From Jannaschia maritima (GTDB lineage: Bacteria; Pseudomonadota; Alphaproteobacteria; Rhodobacterales; Rhodobacteraceae), in NCBI RefSeq assembly GCF_030973515.1, contig NZ_JARGZA010000018.1, positions 1-63,192 of the forward strand: a stretch of 63,192 bases of DNA, in the 5' to 3' direction. A program made the position numbers and the translations under genes. Shown in pieces: positions 16,850 through 25,223 of the stretch. Every line of letters begins with the position of its first letter. The first letter of the stretch is position 1. The notes under the pieces were generated by a model. That model saw only the letters and a program-made list of their open reading frames with translations, searched no databases and was not told the DNA's origin.

Positions 16850-18640
16850 TCAACGACCGAACAGGCGCTCGATGTCCGCCAGCTTCAGTTCCACGAAGGT
16901 GGGGCGCCCGTGGTTGCAGGTGCCCGCCTTGGGCGTCGCCTCCATCTGGCGCAACAGCGCGTTCATCTCGGGCGCGGACAGGTGCCGGCCCGTGCGGACG
17001 GAGCCGTGGCAGGCCATGCGCGACAGCACCGCGTCGATCCGTGCCCGGACCGGCGCGGCATCCCCCCCGTCGTCGATCGCATCCATCACGTCACGCAGCA
17101 GGGCGCCCGCGTCGCAGGGCCCCAGGATGGCGGGCGTGGCGCGCACGGCGACGGCGCCCGGGCCGAACGCCTCCACCTCCAGGCCCAACCTCGCCAGAGG
17201 CAGGTCAAGAACCGCCGCCGCGCGGTCGCCCAACTCCACGATCTCGGGGATCAGCAGGGCCTGCGCCGGGACCCCGTGGTCGGCCTGCGCCTTGAGGCGT
17301 TCGTAGAGCAGGCGTTCGTGGGCGGCGTGGGCATCCACGATGACCATGCCGTCGTCGGTCTGCGCGACGATCCAGTTCGCGTGCAGCTGCGCCCGCGCCG
17401 CACCGAGGCGGCCCACGGGTTCGTCCGGGGACGAGGGCGCGTCATACCGGGCGGCGGCCTCCGCCATGCCGGACAGGCCGGGATCCTGCATCGCGTAGGC
17501 GGCGGACCGGGCGCCCGCCCCGGGCCGGTCCATCTGGTACCGGGGGGCCTCGGGCCGGGGTCGCATCGCCCCCAGGGCGTCCCCCGCCATCACGGTCGAC
17601 CCGCGCAGGCCGACTTCCGCCAGCGCGTGCCGCAGCGCACCCACGATCAGGCCGCGCACGTCGCCGGGGGACCGGAACCGCACCTCCGTCTTGGCGGGAT
17701 GGACGTTCACGTCCACCATGTCCAGCGGACAGACGAGGTAGAGGGCCGCGACCGGGTGGCGGTCCTTCGGCATGACGTCACCGTATGCCGCGCGCAGGGC
17801 GCCGGTCAGCATGCGGTCGCGTACGGGGCGGCCGTTGACGAACAGGAACTGATGGGTGGCGTTGCCGCGCCCCTGCGTCGGCAGTCCCGCATGGCCCGAC
17901 AGACCCAGGCCGTCCCGGTCCGCGTCGATGGGAAGGCTGTCGGACGCGAAGCCCGCCCCAAGGATGCAGCGCAGGCGGGTCAGGCGGGCTTCGGCCCCTC
18001 CTTGAGCGTCCGCCCGCAGCAGGATGCGGGCGCCGTCGGTGACGTCGGTGACGACGAAGCCCACCCCGGGCACCGCCATCGCCAGCCGGCGCATCATGTC
18101 GGTGACGGCCATCGTCTCCGCCCGCGCGGTCTTCAGGAATTTCAATCGCGCGGGGGTGGCGAAGAACAGGTCGCGCAGCTCGACCACCGTGCCGGGCGCG
18201 CAGGCCACGGGGCGGACGTCCGACGCCATGCCGCCCGATAATTCCAGCACGGCGCCGTCCGCGTCCGCGACGCGCGACGCGATGCGCAGGCGCCCGACCG
18301 CGCCCATGGAGGCCAGCGCCTCGCCGCGGAAGCCGAAGGTGCGGATGGCGGTCAGGTCCGTGCCGTCGATCTTCGACGTCGCATGGCGCGCGACGGCCAG
18401 GGGAAGGTTGTTCGCGGCGATCCCGTGGCCGTCGTCGATCACGCGGATCAGGCGCCGGCCACCATCCGCGATGTCGACCGCGATGCGCGTGGCGCCCGCG
18501 TCGAGCGCGTTCTCCACCAACTCCTTCACCGCGCTCGCCGGACGCTCCACCACCTCGCCCGCGGCGATGCGGTTCACCGCCGCCTCGCCCAGGAGGCGGA
18601 TGGCGGCGGGGCGCGGGGGGGCGGCGTCGGCGGCGTTCAT
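16850..18640 (-). CDS. mutL: DNA mismatch repair protein MutL
   Basis: 596 residues. The N-terminal GHKL ATPase has IAAGEVVERPASAVKELVEN near 25-44, DDGHGI and FGFRGEALASMG. The C-terminal dimerisation domain carries DAHAAHERLLYE, which fits the D-x-H-A-x2-E-x4-E endonuclease motif with Ala for Gln, and NHGRPTFVEL (the C-P-H-G-R-P type motif, here CNHGRP). It should therefore be a nicking MutL, as expected in a lineage without MutH. It ends in ERLFGR. Confidence 0.93.
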   Translation of the reverse strand: MNAADAAPPRPAAIRLLGEAAVNRIAAGEVVERPASAVKELVENALDAGATRIAVDIADGGRRLIRVIDDGHGIAANNLPLAVARHATSKIDGTDLTAIRTFGFRGEALASMGAVGRLRIASRVADADGAVLELSGGMASDVRPVACAPGTVVELRDLFFATPARLKFLKTARAETMAVTDMMRRLAMAVPGVGFVVTDVTDGARILLRADAQGGAEARLTRLRCILGAGFASDSLPIDADRDGLGLSGHAGLPTQGRGNATHQFLFVNGRPVRDRMLTGALRAAYGDVMPKDRHPVAALYLVCPLDMVDVNVHPAKTEVRFRSPGDVRGLIVGALRHALAEVGLRGSTVMAGDALGAMRPRPEAPRYQMDRPGAGARSAAYAMQDPGLSGMAEAAARYDAPSSPDEPVGRLGAARAQLHANWIVAQTDDGMVIVDAHAAHERLLYERLKAQADHGVPAQALLIPEIVELGDRAAAVLDLPLARLGLEVEAFGPGAVAVRATPAILGPCDAGALLRDVMDAIDDGGDAAPVRARIDAVLSRMACHGSVRTGRHLSAPEMNALLRQMEATPKAGTCNHGRPTFVELKLADIERLFGR

Positions 18641-18722
18641 GACGGGCAGGGTAGCACCCGGGCGTCACCCCGTCAGGGGGCGGAAGGGGTTGTCCACAGG
18701 AAAGGGCACCGGACCGGCGCCC

Positions 18723-20054
18723 TCAGCCTTCCGGCAGGGTCCCGCTTTCCACCCCCTCGGGCTGTCCGACAACGAGGAAGTGCAGATCTTCGGGGCGCAT
18801 GATGCGCCGCGCGACGCGCTGCACGTCGTCCAGCGTGACGGCGTTCACCCGGTCGTTGCGCGTCTCGATGTAGGTGGTGGGCCAGCCCTGCGACTGCATC
18901 CCCACGAGGATCCCCGCGATGGTGCCGTTGCCGTCGAAGCGCAGCGGATAGGCCCCGGTCAAGAAGGTCTTCGCCCGGTCCAGCTCCTCCTGCGTGATGC
19001 CGTTCTCGGCGATGTCGGCCCATTGGTCGCGCACCACCGCGATGGCCTCCGCGACGCGGTCGTTGCCGGAACTGAACTGCCCCAGATGGGACGCGCCGTA
19101 ATCGCGCGGCGACAGGTAGCTTCCGATCCCGTAGGTCAGGCCGCGCTCCTCGCGCACCTCGGTCATCAGGCGGGAATCGAAGCCGCGCCCTCCCAGAACG
19201 TGGTTCATGACGAAGGCGGGGAAGAAGTCGGGATCGTCCTGCATGATGCTGTCGTGCCCGAAGATCACGACCGATTGCGGCGTGGGGAACTCGGTGACGG
19301 TGACGCCGCCGTCCAGGGCATAGTCGGCCATCGGGATGTCCACCGCCTCGCCCTCGGGCAGACCGCCCAGCAGCTCGTCCAGCACTAGGCCCAACTCCTC
19401 GGCGGTGATGTCGCCCGTCGCGCCGACATGCATGCGCGACCTGACAAGCGTGCGCGCATGCGCGTCGACCAGGTCGTCCCGCGTCAACCCGGCGACGGAC
19501 TCGGTGGTGCCGTCCACGGGCCGGCCATAGGGATGGTCAGGATAGGCCAGCTCGGACGCCTTGCGCCCCGCGATCGCCGACGGGTCGTTGTTGTCCTGCT
19601 CGATCACGGCCAGGACCTGCTCGCGGACGCGCTCGATGGCGTCCGGATCGAAGCGGGGCCGGGTCAGCGCGTCGCGCAGCAGCGCCACGCCTTCGTCGCG
19701 GTTCTCCGTCAGGAAGGCGGCGCTGACGTTCACCCCGTCGTGATACGCGTCGAAGCCGAACCGCGCGGCCAGCCCTTCCACGGCTTCCGCGAAGGCCTGG
19801 GCGTCGCGCTCGGCAGCGCCCTCCTCCAGAAGGGCCACCATCAGGTTGGTGGCGCCCACGGCGTCGTCGGGATCCAGGACGGCCCCGCCGTCGAACCGGA
19901 TCTCCAGGGCGACGAAGGGAATGGACGATTCCTCGACCAGCCACGCCTCGATTCCGCCGGGGGAGGTCACCTCCTGTATCTCGACTGCGGCGTGGGCGCT
20001 GACGGGCAGGGCCAGGGCGGCCGCGGCCACCAGGATGCGAAGGGGATGGATCAT
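18723..20054 (-). CDS. M16-family peptidase-like subunit lacking the zinc motif
   Basis: 443 residues with a signal peptide (1-22, MIHPLRILVAAAALALPVSA then HA). It has two M16 halves (LEIRFDGGAVLDP, and a C-terminal Peptidase_M16_C with RGFDSRLMTEVREERGLTY). Where an active M16 enzyme has H-x-x-E-H it reads NLMVALLEEG, so zinc cannot be bound in the usual way. It is probably the non-catalytic partner of the next gene, as in paired alpha/beta processing peptidases. It overlaps the active subunit by 4 bases (ATGA). Confidence 0.9.
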   Translation of the reverse strand: MIHPLRILVAAAALALPVSAHAAVEIQEVTSPGGIEAWLVEESSIPFVALEIRFDGGAVLDPDDAVGATNLMVALLEEGAAERDAQAFAEAVEGLAARFGFDAYHDGVNVSAAFLTENRDEGVALLRDALTRPRFDPDAIERVREQVLAVIEQDNNDPSAIAGRKASELAYPDHPYGRPVDGTTESVAGLTRDDLVDAHARTLVRSRMHVGATGDITAEELGLVLDELLGGLPEGEAVDIPMADYALDGGVTVTEFPTPQSVVIFGHDSIMQDDPDFFPAFVMNHVLGGRGFDSRLMTEVREERGLTYGIGSYLSPRDYGASHLGQFSSGNDRVAEAIAVVRDQWADIAENGITQEELDRAKTFLTGAYPLRFDGNGTIAGILVGMQSQGWPTTYIETRNDRVNAVTLDDVQRVARRIMRPEDLHFLVVGQPEGVESGTLPEG

Positions 20055-21427
20055 TGCGTCGTCTCCTGCGGGTCGGCGGGCCGGGTCAAATACCCCGTGA
20101 CCGACGTTTCCGGCCGCAGGACGGCGCGGGCGGCGGCCACGATGTCGTCGCCCGTCACCGCGTCGAGGATGCCGGGCCAGGCGGCCACGTCGCCCACGCC
20201 CAACCCGGCGGTGACGGCGTTGCCATAGGTGCTCGCGCGCTCCTGGAGGCTATCGCGGCCGTAGATCTCGGCCGCGCGGACCTGCGCCTTGATGCGGTCC
20301 AGCTGCACGGAGTCCACCCCGTCGGCGATCAGCGTCTCGATCATACGGTCCATGTCGGCTTCCGCCTCCGCCAGGGTGCGGTCGGGCGTGGGCACGACCA
20401 GGAGGCCGAAGGTCGTGTCGTCGAGCGACGTGCCGTTGTAGAACGCGGAGGTGTAGAGCGCGGTGCCCTCCTCCTGCTCCAGCGTGCGGCCCATCAGCGA
20501 CGTCTGGGAGGAACCGCCCATCACGGCGGCCAGGAGCGTCAGCGCGGCCGCGTCCTCCTGCGCGCCGGGGTCGCGCTCGGGCGCCAGATAGGTCCGGATC
20601 ACATAGGGGTTCGACACCCGCGGGTCGGCGTATTCCAGCCGCCGGGGCGCCAGTTGCGGCGGCTCCTGCGGACGCATTCGCGGGCCGATCGCCGGGTTGG
20701 CGGGAACGGGGCCGTAGTGTCGGCGCGCTAGGGCCTCCACCTCCGCGGGGTCGACGTCGCCCGCGACGATCAGGGTCGCGTTGTTGGGGCCGTAATGGTC
20801 GGCGTAGAAGTCCAGCGCGTCCTGCAGGCCCAGCTCCCGGATCTCGGCCTCCCATCCGATGATGGGAATGGCATAGGGGTGGTTGAGGTACTGCATGGCC
20901 TGGCGCTGCTCGCCGAACAGGGCGCCCGGATTGCTGTCGGTGCGCTGCGCGCGCTCCTCCAGGACGACGTCGCGTTCGGTCAGCACCTCCCCCTCGTCGA
21001 GGCGCAGGTTCGCCATCCGGTCGGCCTCCATCTCCATCATCAGCCCCAGCCGGTCGGCGGCCACGCGCTGGAAGTAGCCGGTGTAGTCCTGGCTGGTGAA
21101 GGCGTTGTCCGTGCCCCCCTGCGCCGCCACCGTGGCGCTGAACTCGCCCGGTTCCAGCGTTTCGGTCCCCTTGAACATCAGATGTTCCAGGAAGTGCGCG
21201 ATGCCCGACCGTCCGGGCGGCTCGTCGGCGGCGCCGACATCGTACCAGACCATGTGGACGACGACGGGCGCGCGGTTGTCCTCGATCACGATGGCGTCCA
21301 GGCCGTTGTCCAACGTGAAGGTGGACACGGTGTCGTCCCCGAACGCGGCAGGATCCGCAGGGGCGTCCGTCTGCCCGGCGGCAGGCAGGGCGGCGGCCAG
21401 CAGGGCCGCGGTCAGAAGGCGTCGCAA
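20051..21427 (-). CDS. M16-family zinc metallopeptidase, active subunit
   Basis: 458 residues, exported (signal peptide 1-19). The inverted zinc motif H-x-x-E-H is at 78-82 (AHFLEHLMFKGT), with the downstream glutamate in LTERDVVLEER. The C-terminal M16_C half includes GSSQTSLMGRTLEQEEG. It presumably forms a periplasmic heterodimer with the zinc-less subunit encoded next. Substrate is unknown; relatives include PqqF-like and mitochondrial-type processing peptidases. It is divergent from the ECF sigma gene across 259 bases. Confidence 0.9.
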   Translation of the reverse strand: MRRLLTAALLAAALPAAGQTDAPADPAAFGDDTVSTFTLDNGLDAIVIEDNRAPVVVHMVWYDVGAADEPPGRSGIAHFLEHLMFKGTETLEPGEFSATVAAQGGTDNAFTSQDYTGYFQRVAADRLGLMMEMEADRMANLRLDEGEVLTERDVVLEERAQRTDSNPGALFGEQRQAMQYLNHPYAIPIIGWEAEIRELGLQDALDFYADHYGPNNATLIVAGDVDPAEVEALARRHYGPVPANPAIGPRMRPQEPPQLAPRRLEYADPRVSNPYVIRTYLAPERDPGAQEDAAALTLLAAVMGGSSQTSLMGRTLEQEEGTALYTSAFYNGTSLDDTTFGLLVVPTPDRTLAEAEADMDRMIETLIADGVDSVQLDRIKAQVRAAEIYGRDSLQERASTYGNAVTAGLGVGDVAAWPGILDAVTGDDIVAAARAVLRPETSVTGYLTRPADPQETTQ

Positions 21428-21564
21428 CGGCGTCTCCGTGGTTTCGAATGGGATCGCGTCTTCGTTAGGGCAGATAAGGCCGGGACACCCGGGTTTCCAA
21501 CGGGGGGGCGGTGCGCCTGCTGGTCACGGTCGCGTGGGCACGTCTGGGCGGGGGACCGCACGAA

Positions 21565-21594
21565 TTGTGTCAAGACGCCAGAACTGTTGATAAA
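21565..21594 (+). promoter_or_regulatory. Candidate promoter of the ECF sigma/ChrR operon
   Basis: TTGTGT at 21565-21570 and GATAAA at 21589-21594 with an 18-base spacer resemble a sigma-70-type promoter reading toward the sigma gene, giving a leader of about 85 bases. I do not find the TGATCC/TAAG pair of known RpoE-autoregulated promoters here. By eye only. Confidence 0.3.
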
Positions 21595-21686
21595 CTCCCG
21601 CGCATGCCCGATGCTGCCGGCGGGTGGACCGTGACCTCGTGGGGTATCGCAGGCGCGGTCATTGGGTTGCAGCGAAGGGGTGCGTG

Positions 21687-22280
21687 ATGTCCGATCATCA
21701 CGACGATGGCCATTGGAGCCGCCTTCTGGTGGCCGTTGGGGCGCATCGAGACCGGGACGCGTTCGAATCGCTGTTCGTCCAGTTCGGGCCGAGGGTGAAG
21801 ATGTTCCTGCTCCGCACCGGCTTGACGGAGGGGGCGGCCGAGGATTGCATGCAGGACGTCATGGTCGCGATGTGGCGCAAGGCGCATCTGTACGACCCGG
21901 GGCGGGCGCACGTGGCGACGTGGCTGTTCACCATCGCGCGCAACCGCAAGATCGACCTGATCCGCCGGATCCGGCGCCCCGAGCCGGAGGATCTGCCCTG
22001 GGGGCCGGAACCCGATCCGGCGCAGGCCGACGTCATGGCCATGCAGGAGGACAGTCGCCGTCTGGCCGACGCCGTCGCGCAGCTGCCCCCCGCCCAGCGG
22101 GAGCTGATCGAGCACGCGTTCTATGGCGAGCTGACCCATTCCGAGATCGCCGCCACGACCGGTCTGCCGCTCGGGACGATCAAGTCGCGGATCCGGCTGG
22201 CCATCGATCGTCTCCGGTATGCCATGGAATCCGAGATCGCCCACGCTACGTCACGACGCGGAGACGAGAACGCGGGGTAA
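21687..22280 (+). CDS. rpoE: ECF RNA polymerase sigma factor (RpoE/ECF11-like)
   Basis: 197 residues. Region 2 runs from FESLFVQFGPRVKMFLLRTG to ATWLFTIARNRKIDLIRR, and region 4 is LPPAQRELIEHAFYGELTHS, then IAATTGLPLGTIKSRIRLAI. It resembles the Rhodobacter RpoE that, with ChrR, runs the singlet-oxygen response. The ATG at 21687 follows a GAAGGGG site; an upstream in-frame start at 21624 adds non-conserved residues. Seven bases separate it from its anti-sigma gene. Given the altered ChrR, its inducing signal may not be singlet oxygen. Confidence 0.9.
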   Translation: MSDHHDDGHWSRLLVAVGAHRDRDAFESLFVQFGPRVKMFLLRTGLTEGAAEDCMQDVMVAMWRKAHLYDPGRAHVATWLFTIARNRKIDLIRRIRRPEPEDLPWGPEPDPAQADVMAMQEDSRRLADAVAQLPPAQRELIEHAFYGELTHSEIAATTGLPLGTIKSRIRLAIDRLRYAMESEIAHATSRRGDENAG

Positions 22281-22287
22281 GCGTGCG

Positions 22288-22935
22288 ATGTCCGTGACCC
22301 ATCCGATCGGCGACGAGATCCTGCTGGGCTATGCCGCCGGCGGATTGCCGGCCGTCTATGACCTGCTGGCCGCCTGCGCGGTGTCGTTGGACGACGACGC
22401 GCGCGTGCGCTTGGGCGTGTTCGAGGCGATGGGCGGGGCGCTTCTGGCGCGCGAGCAGATCGCCCCCCTGCGCCACGACAGCTTCGAGGGGGTGTTGCGG
22501 CGCATCGGCGGCCTTCCCCCGGAGGAAACGGTGGATCCCGGACGCAAGGTGCCCATGCCCGACGCCGTCCTACCCCGGCCGCTGCGCGAGCGTCTGGGCG
22601 GGGATGCGGCCGATCTGCTTTGGACCTCCTGCGGTCTGGGACGCCGGGAGGTGGCCCTGGACCATGACGTCGACGGGGGGGGTTGCCTGATGGCGATCCC
22701 CGGGGGCGTGGTCGTGCCCGCCGTGGACGAGGACCGCACGGCGCTGGTGCTGCAGGGCGGGTTCCGCATCGGGGCGGATCGCTATGGTCGCGGCGACGTG
22801 GTCGCCCTGCGCGACCCGGACCACCGCGCCGTGGCGGAGGACGGACCCGACTGCATCTGCCTGGTGGTCGGTGACGGTTCCGCACCCATTCCGTCCCTGG
22901 GTCGCCGCCTGCGGGACCGCCTGCTGGCGGGCTAG
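22288..22935 (+). CDS. chrR: ChrR-like cupin anti-sigma factor with missing zinc ligands
   Basis: 215 residues: an N-terminal anti-sigma domain (ILLGYAAGGLPAVYDLLAAC, then LGVFEAMGGALL) and a C-terminal cupin (ALVLQGGFRIGADRYGRGDV, DCICLVVGD). In R. sphaeroides ChrR the anti-sigma zinc is held by His6, His31, Cys35 and Cys38. The matching residues here are Pro6, Ala31, Asp35 and Ala38, with no gap in the alignment. In the cupin, the His141/His143/Glu147 stretch is replaced by VPAVDEDRTAL, leaving only a His equivalent to His177. Family and partner are clear from the operon; how it senses or even folds without zinc is not. Confidence 0.85.
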   Translation: MSVTHPIGDEILLGYAAGGLPAVYDLLAACAVSLDDDARVRLGVFEAMGGALLAREQIAPLRHDSFEGVLRRIGGLPPEETVDPGRKVPMPDAVLPRPLRERLGGDAADLLWTSCGLGRREVALDHDVDGGGCLMAIPGGVVVPAVDEDRTALVLQGGFRIGADRYGRGDVVALRDPDHRAVAEDGPDCICLVVGDGSAPIPSLGRRLRDRLLAG

Positions 22936-23052
22936 GGGCGCGGCCGGTTCGGCACGCGGGCGCCTGCGGCGATCTCGCTCCCGGCTACCATGCAACCGAA
23001 TCGACCCCGAACCGCGTTCGCCTGGGTCCCCCCGGCCCTGGAGCGCCCCGCG

Positions 23053-24642
23053 ATGACCCCCGCACCCATCGACCCCCGCGACCACGACCTCCTGTTCGGT
23101 CGCGATGCATTGAAGCCCGGCGACGCCGTCGTGCACTTCGAGCATGGCCTCGCCCGTTACGACGGCATCGAACGGTTGGAGGTGGACGGTGCCGTGCACG
23201 AGCTGACGGCGCTGACCTATCGCGACGACGGACGGCTGAAGGTGCCTGCGCGGGAAGGGCGGGATTTCTGGGCCTATGGCGCCCCCGCGGCGGAGGTGAC
23301 GCTTGACCGGCTGAAGGCAGGCGACTGGATCCGGCATCGCGATGCGATGATCGCCGAGCTGCGCGAGGCGGTGGACGCGCTGATGGCCGAGGATCGGGCG
23401 CGGCGGTCCCATGAGGCGCATCCGGTTCCCCGCGACCCCGATGGCCTGCAGGCCGTGGTCGACGGCTTCCGGTTCGAGCCGACGGAGGATCAGGTCCGCG
23501 CGATCGAGGCCGTGCTGGACGACATGGCGCAAGACGTGCCCATGGATCGCCTGCTGATCGGGGACGTGGGCTTCGGCAAGACGGAGGTGGCCCTGCGCGC
23601 CCTCGCCGCCACCGCCCTGTCCGGACGCCAGGCGCTGCTGGCCGCCCCCACCACCGTCCTGGCGCGTCAGCATTTCGACACGCTGTCCCGGCGGTTGGGG
23701 GCCGCGGGGATAGCGGTCGTGGAACTGTCGCGCTTGACGGACGACCGGGACGCCGCCCTCGCCGCCATCGCGGACGGCACGGCGCAGGTGATCGTGGGCA
23801 CCACCGCCGTGCTGTCGGACGACGTGTTGTTCGATGGCCTGGGTCTGGTCGTGATCGACGAGGAGCAGCGCCTGGGCCGGGACGACAAGCAGGCGCTGCG
23901 CGCTCTGTGCCCCGGTTGCCACGTGCTGTCGATGACCGCCACGCCGATCCCACGGTCGCTGGCGGCCGCCGAGATCGGGCTGGTGGCCGTGTCGGTCCTG
24001 GCGACGCCGCCCCGTGCGCGCAAGGCCACCGAGACGACGGTGCGCACCACCTGCCTGGACGCCCTGCGCGAGGCCGTGGCGGTCGAGCGGGACCGTGGGG
24101 GACAGGTCTTCGTCGTGTGCCCTCGGATCGAGGGGCTGGCGGACGTGGAGGCGGCCCTGCGGGACGGGCTCGACGCGGAAGCGCTGACCGTGGTGCATGG
24201 CCAGTTGCCAGAGGACGAGTTGGAGGAGCGGATGCTGCGCTTCGCCCGCGGCGAGGTGGAGGTGCTGGTGTCCACGACCATCGTGGAGTCGGGCATCGAC
24301 GTGCCGCGCGCGAACGCGATGATCGTGCTGGACGCCGATCGCTTCGGCTTGGCCCAGTTGCACCAATTGCGGGGCCGCATCGGGCGGGGGGACGTGGCCG
24401 CCGCGATGCTCCTGATGTCTGATGCGGACGAGGACGCCGTCGCCCGGCTGGACGCGTTCGCCGCATGCGACGAGATCGGCGCGGGCTTCCGCATCGCGCG
24501 CATGGATCGCGACCACCGGGGGTGGGGCGAGATCGACGGCGAGGCGCAGTCGGGGCATCAATCCCGGCTTGGGATAGGTCTCTACCGCCACCTGATCCGG
24601 CAGCACGCGCTGGGTCCGGTGGACGATGCCGTCGCGGCCTAG
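23053..24642 (+). CDS. Shortened Mfd-like protein: RNAP-interaction domain plus translocase only
   Basis: 529 residues that align with the middle of transcription-repair coupling factor Mfd. A CarD/RID domain spans about 10-75 (KPGDAVVHFEHGLARYDGIE, LTYRDDGRLKVP). A superfamily 2 translocase follows with Walker A LLIGDVGFGKTEVA, DEEQRLG, SMTATPIPRSLA, STTIVESGIDVPRANA and FGLAQLHQLRGRIGRG. The translocation-in-RecG-type segment GEIDGEAQSG is the end. The UvrB-like/UvrA-binding N-terminal half and C-terminal domain 7 of the usual 1150-residue Mfd are absent. ATG 23053 (GGAG eight bases before) is favoured over ATG 22990. It lies 117 bases downstream of chrR, and its TAG shares a CTAG with the convergent creA. 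Confidence 0.85.
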   Translation: MTPAPIDPRDHDLLFGRDALKPGDAVVHFEHGLARYDGIERLEVDGAVHELTALTYRDDGRLKVPAREGRDFWAYGAPAAEVTLDRLKAGDWIRHRDAMIAELREAVDALMAEDRARRSHEAHPVPRDPDGLQAVVDGFRFEPTEDQVRAIEAVLDDMAQDVPMDRLLIGDVGFGKTEVALRALAATALSGRQALLAAPTTVLARQHFDTLSRRLGAAGIAVVELSRLTDDRDAALAAIADGTAQVIVGTTAVLSDDVLFDGLGLVVIDEEQRLGRDDKQALRALCPGCHVLSMTATPIPRSLAAAEIGLVAVSVLATPPRARKATETTVRTTCLDALREAVAVERDRGGQVFVVCPRIEGLADVEAALRDGLDAEALTVVHGQLPEDELEERMLRFARGEVEVLVSTTIVESGIDVPRANAMIVLDADRFGLAQLHQLRGRIGRGDVAAAMLLMSDADEDAVARLDAFAACDEIGAGFRIARMDRDHRGWGEIDGEAQSGHQSRLGIGLYRHLIRQHALGPVDDAVAA

Positions 24643-25106
24643 TTCGCCAGTTGCGCACCATAGAGGGGGACCGTCGAGACGGACATCTTGGCGGACCCTT
24701 CCGTCAATTCCCGGGCGTGGGCGAGATAGATCAGGGTCTGGTTCGCCTCGTCGTAGATGCGCTTGATCCGCAACGATTTCAGCACGATGGACCGGCGTTC
24801 GCGGAACACCTCCTCCCCGTCCTCGGACGTGTCGATGTCGCCCACGCGGATTGGGCCCGTCTGGCGGCACGCGATCGACGCGTTGGACGGATCCTCGAAC
24901 CAGTTGCCCTGGCTCAGGCGGTCGAGGACGGAGCGGTCGAAATAGGCGACGTGGCAGGTCACGCCCTCGACCTTGGGATCGGCGATGGCCTCGATCACGA
25001 TGTCGTTGCCGACCCAGTCGACGCCGACCTCGCCCACCTTTTCGGCTGTGGCGGGGCTGGCGATCAGGAGGGGAAGGGCGAGAAGGGCGGGAAGGGCGCG
25101 GCGCAT
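24639..25106 (-). CDS. creA: CreA family protein
   Basis: 155 residues with a signal peptide (1-21, cut near SPATAEKVG). The body matches CreA: KVGEVGVDWVGNDIVIEAIA, KVEGVTCHVAYF, GNWFEDPSNASIACRQTGPI and LIYLAHARELTEGSAKMSVS. CreA is a conserved periplasmic protein without a settled function. ATG at 25104-25106. Two cysteines (51 and 80) could form a disulphide. Convergent with the Mfd-like gene, with overlapping stop codons. Confidence 0.9.
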   Translation of the reverse strand: MRRALPALLALPLLIASPATAEKVGEVGVDWVGNDIVIEAIADPKVEGVTCHVAYFDRSVLDRLSQGNWFEDPSNASIACRQTGPIRVGDIDTSEDGEEVFRERRSIVLKSLRIKRIYDEANQTLIYLAHARELTEGSAKMSVSTVPLYGAQLAN

Positions 25107-25223
25107 TCGGGGGACTCCGGGTGTGGGGGTGGTGCCGGGACTCAACGGGGGATGGCGGGGGCGGTTCCGTTGGACGCGACGGCGGCCGTCCGATAGGGAC
25201 GTCCCGCGAGGACGGGACCGGCG

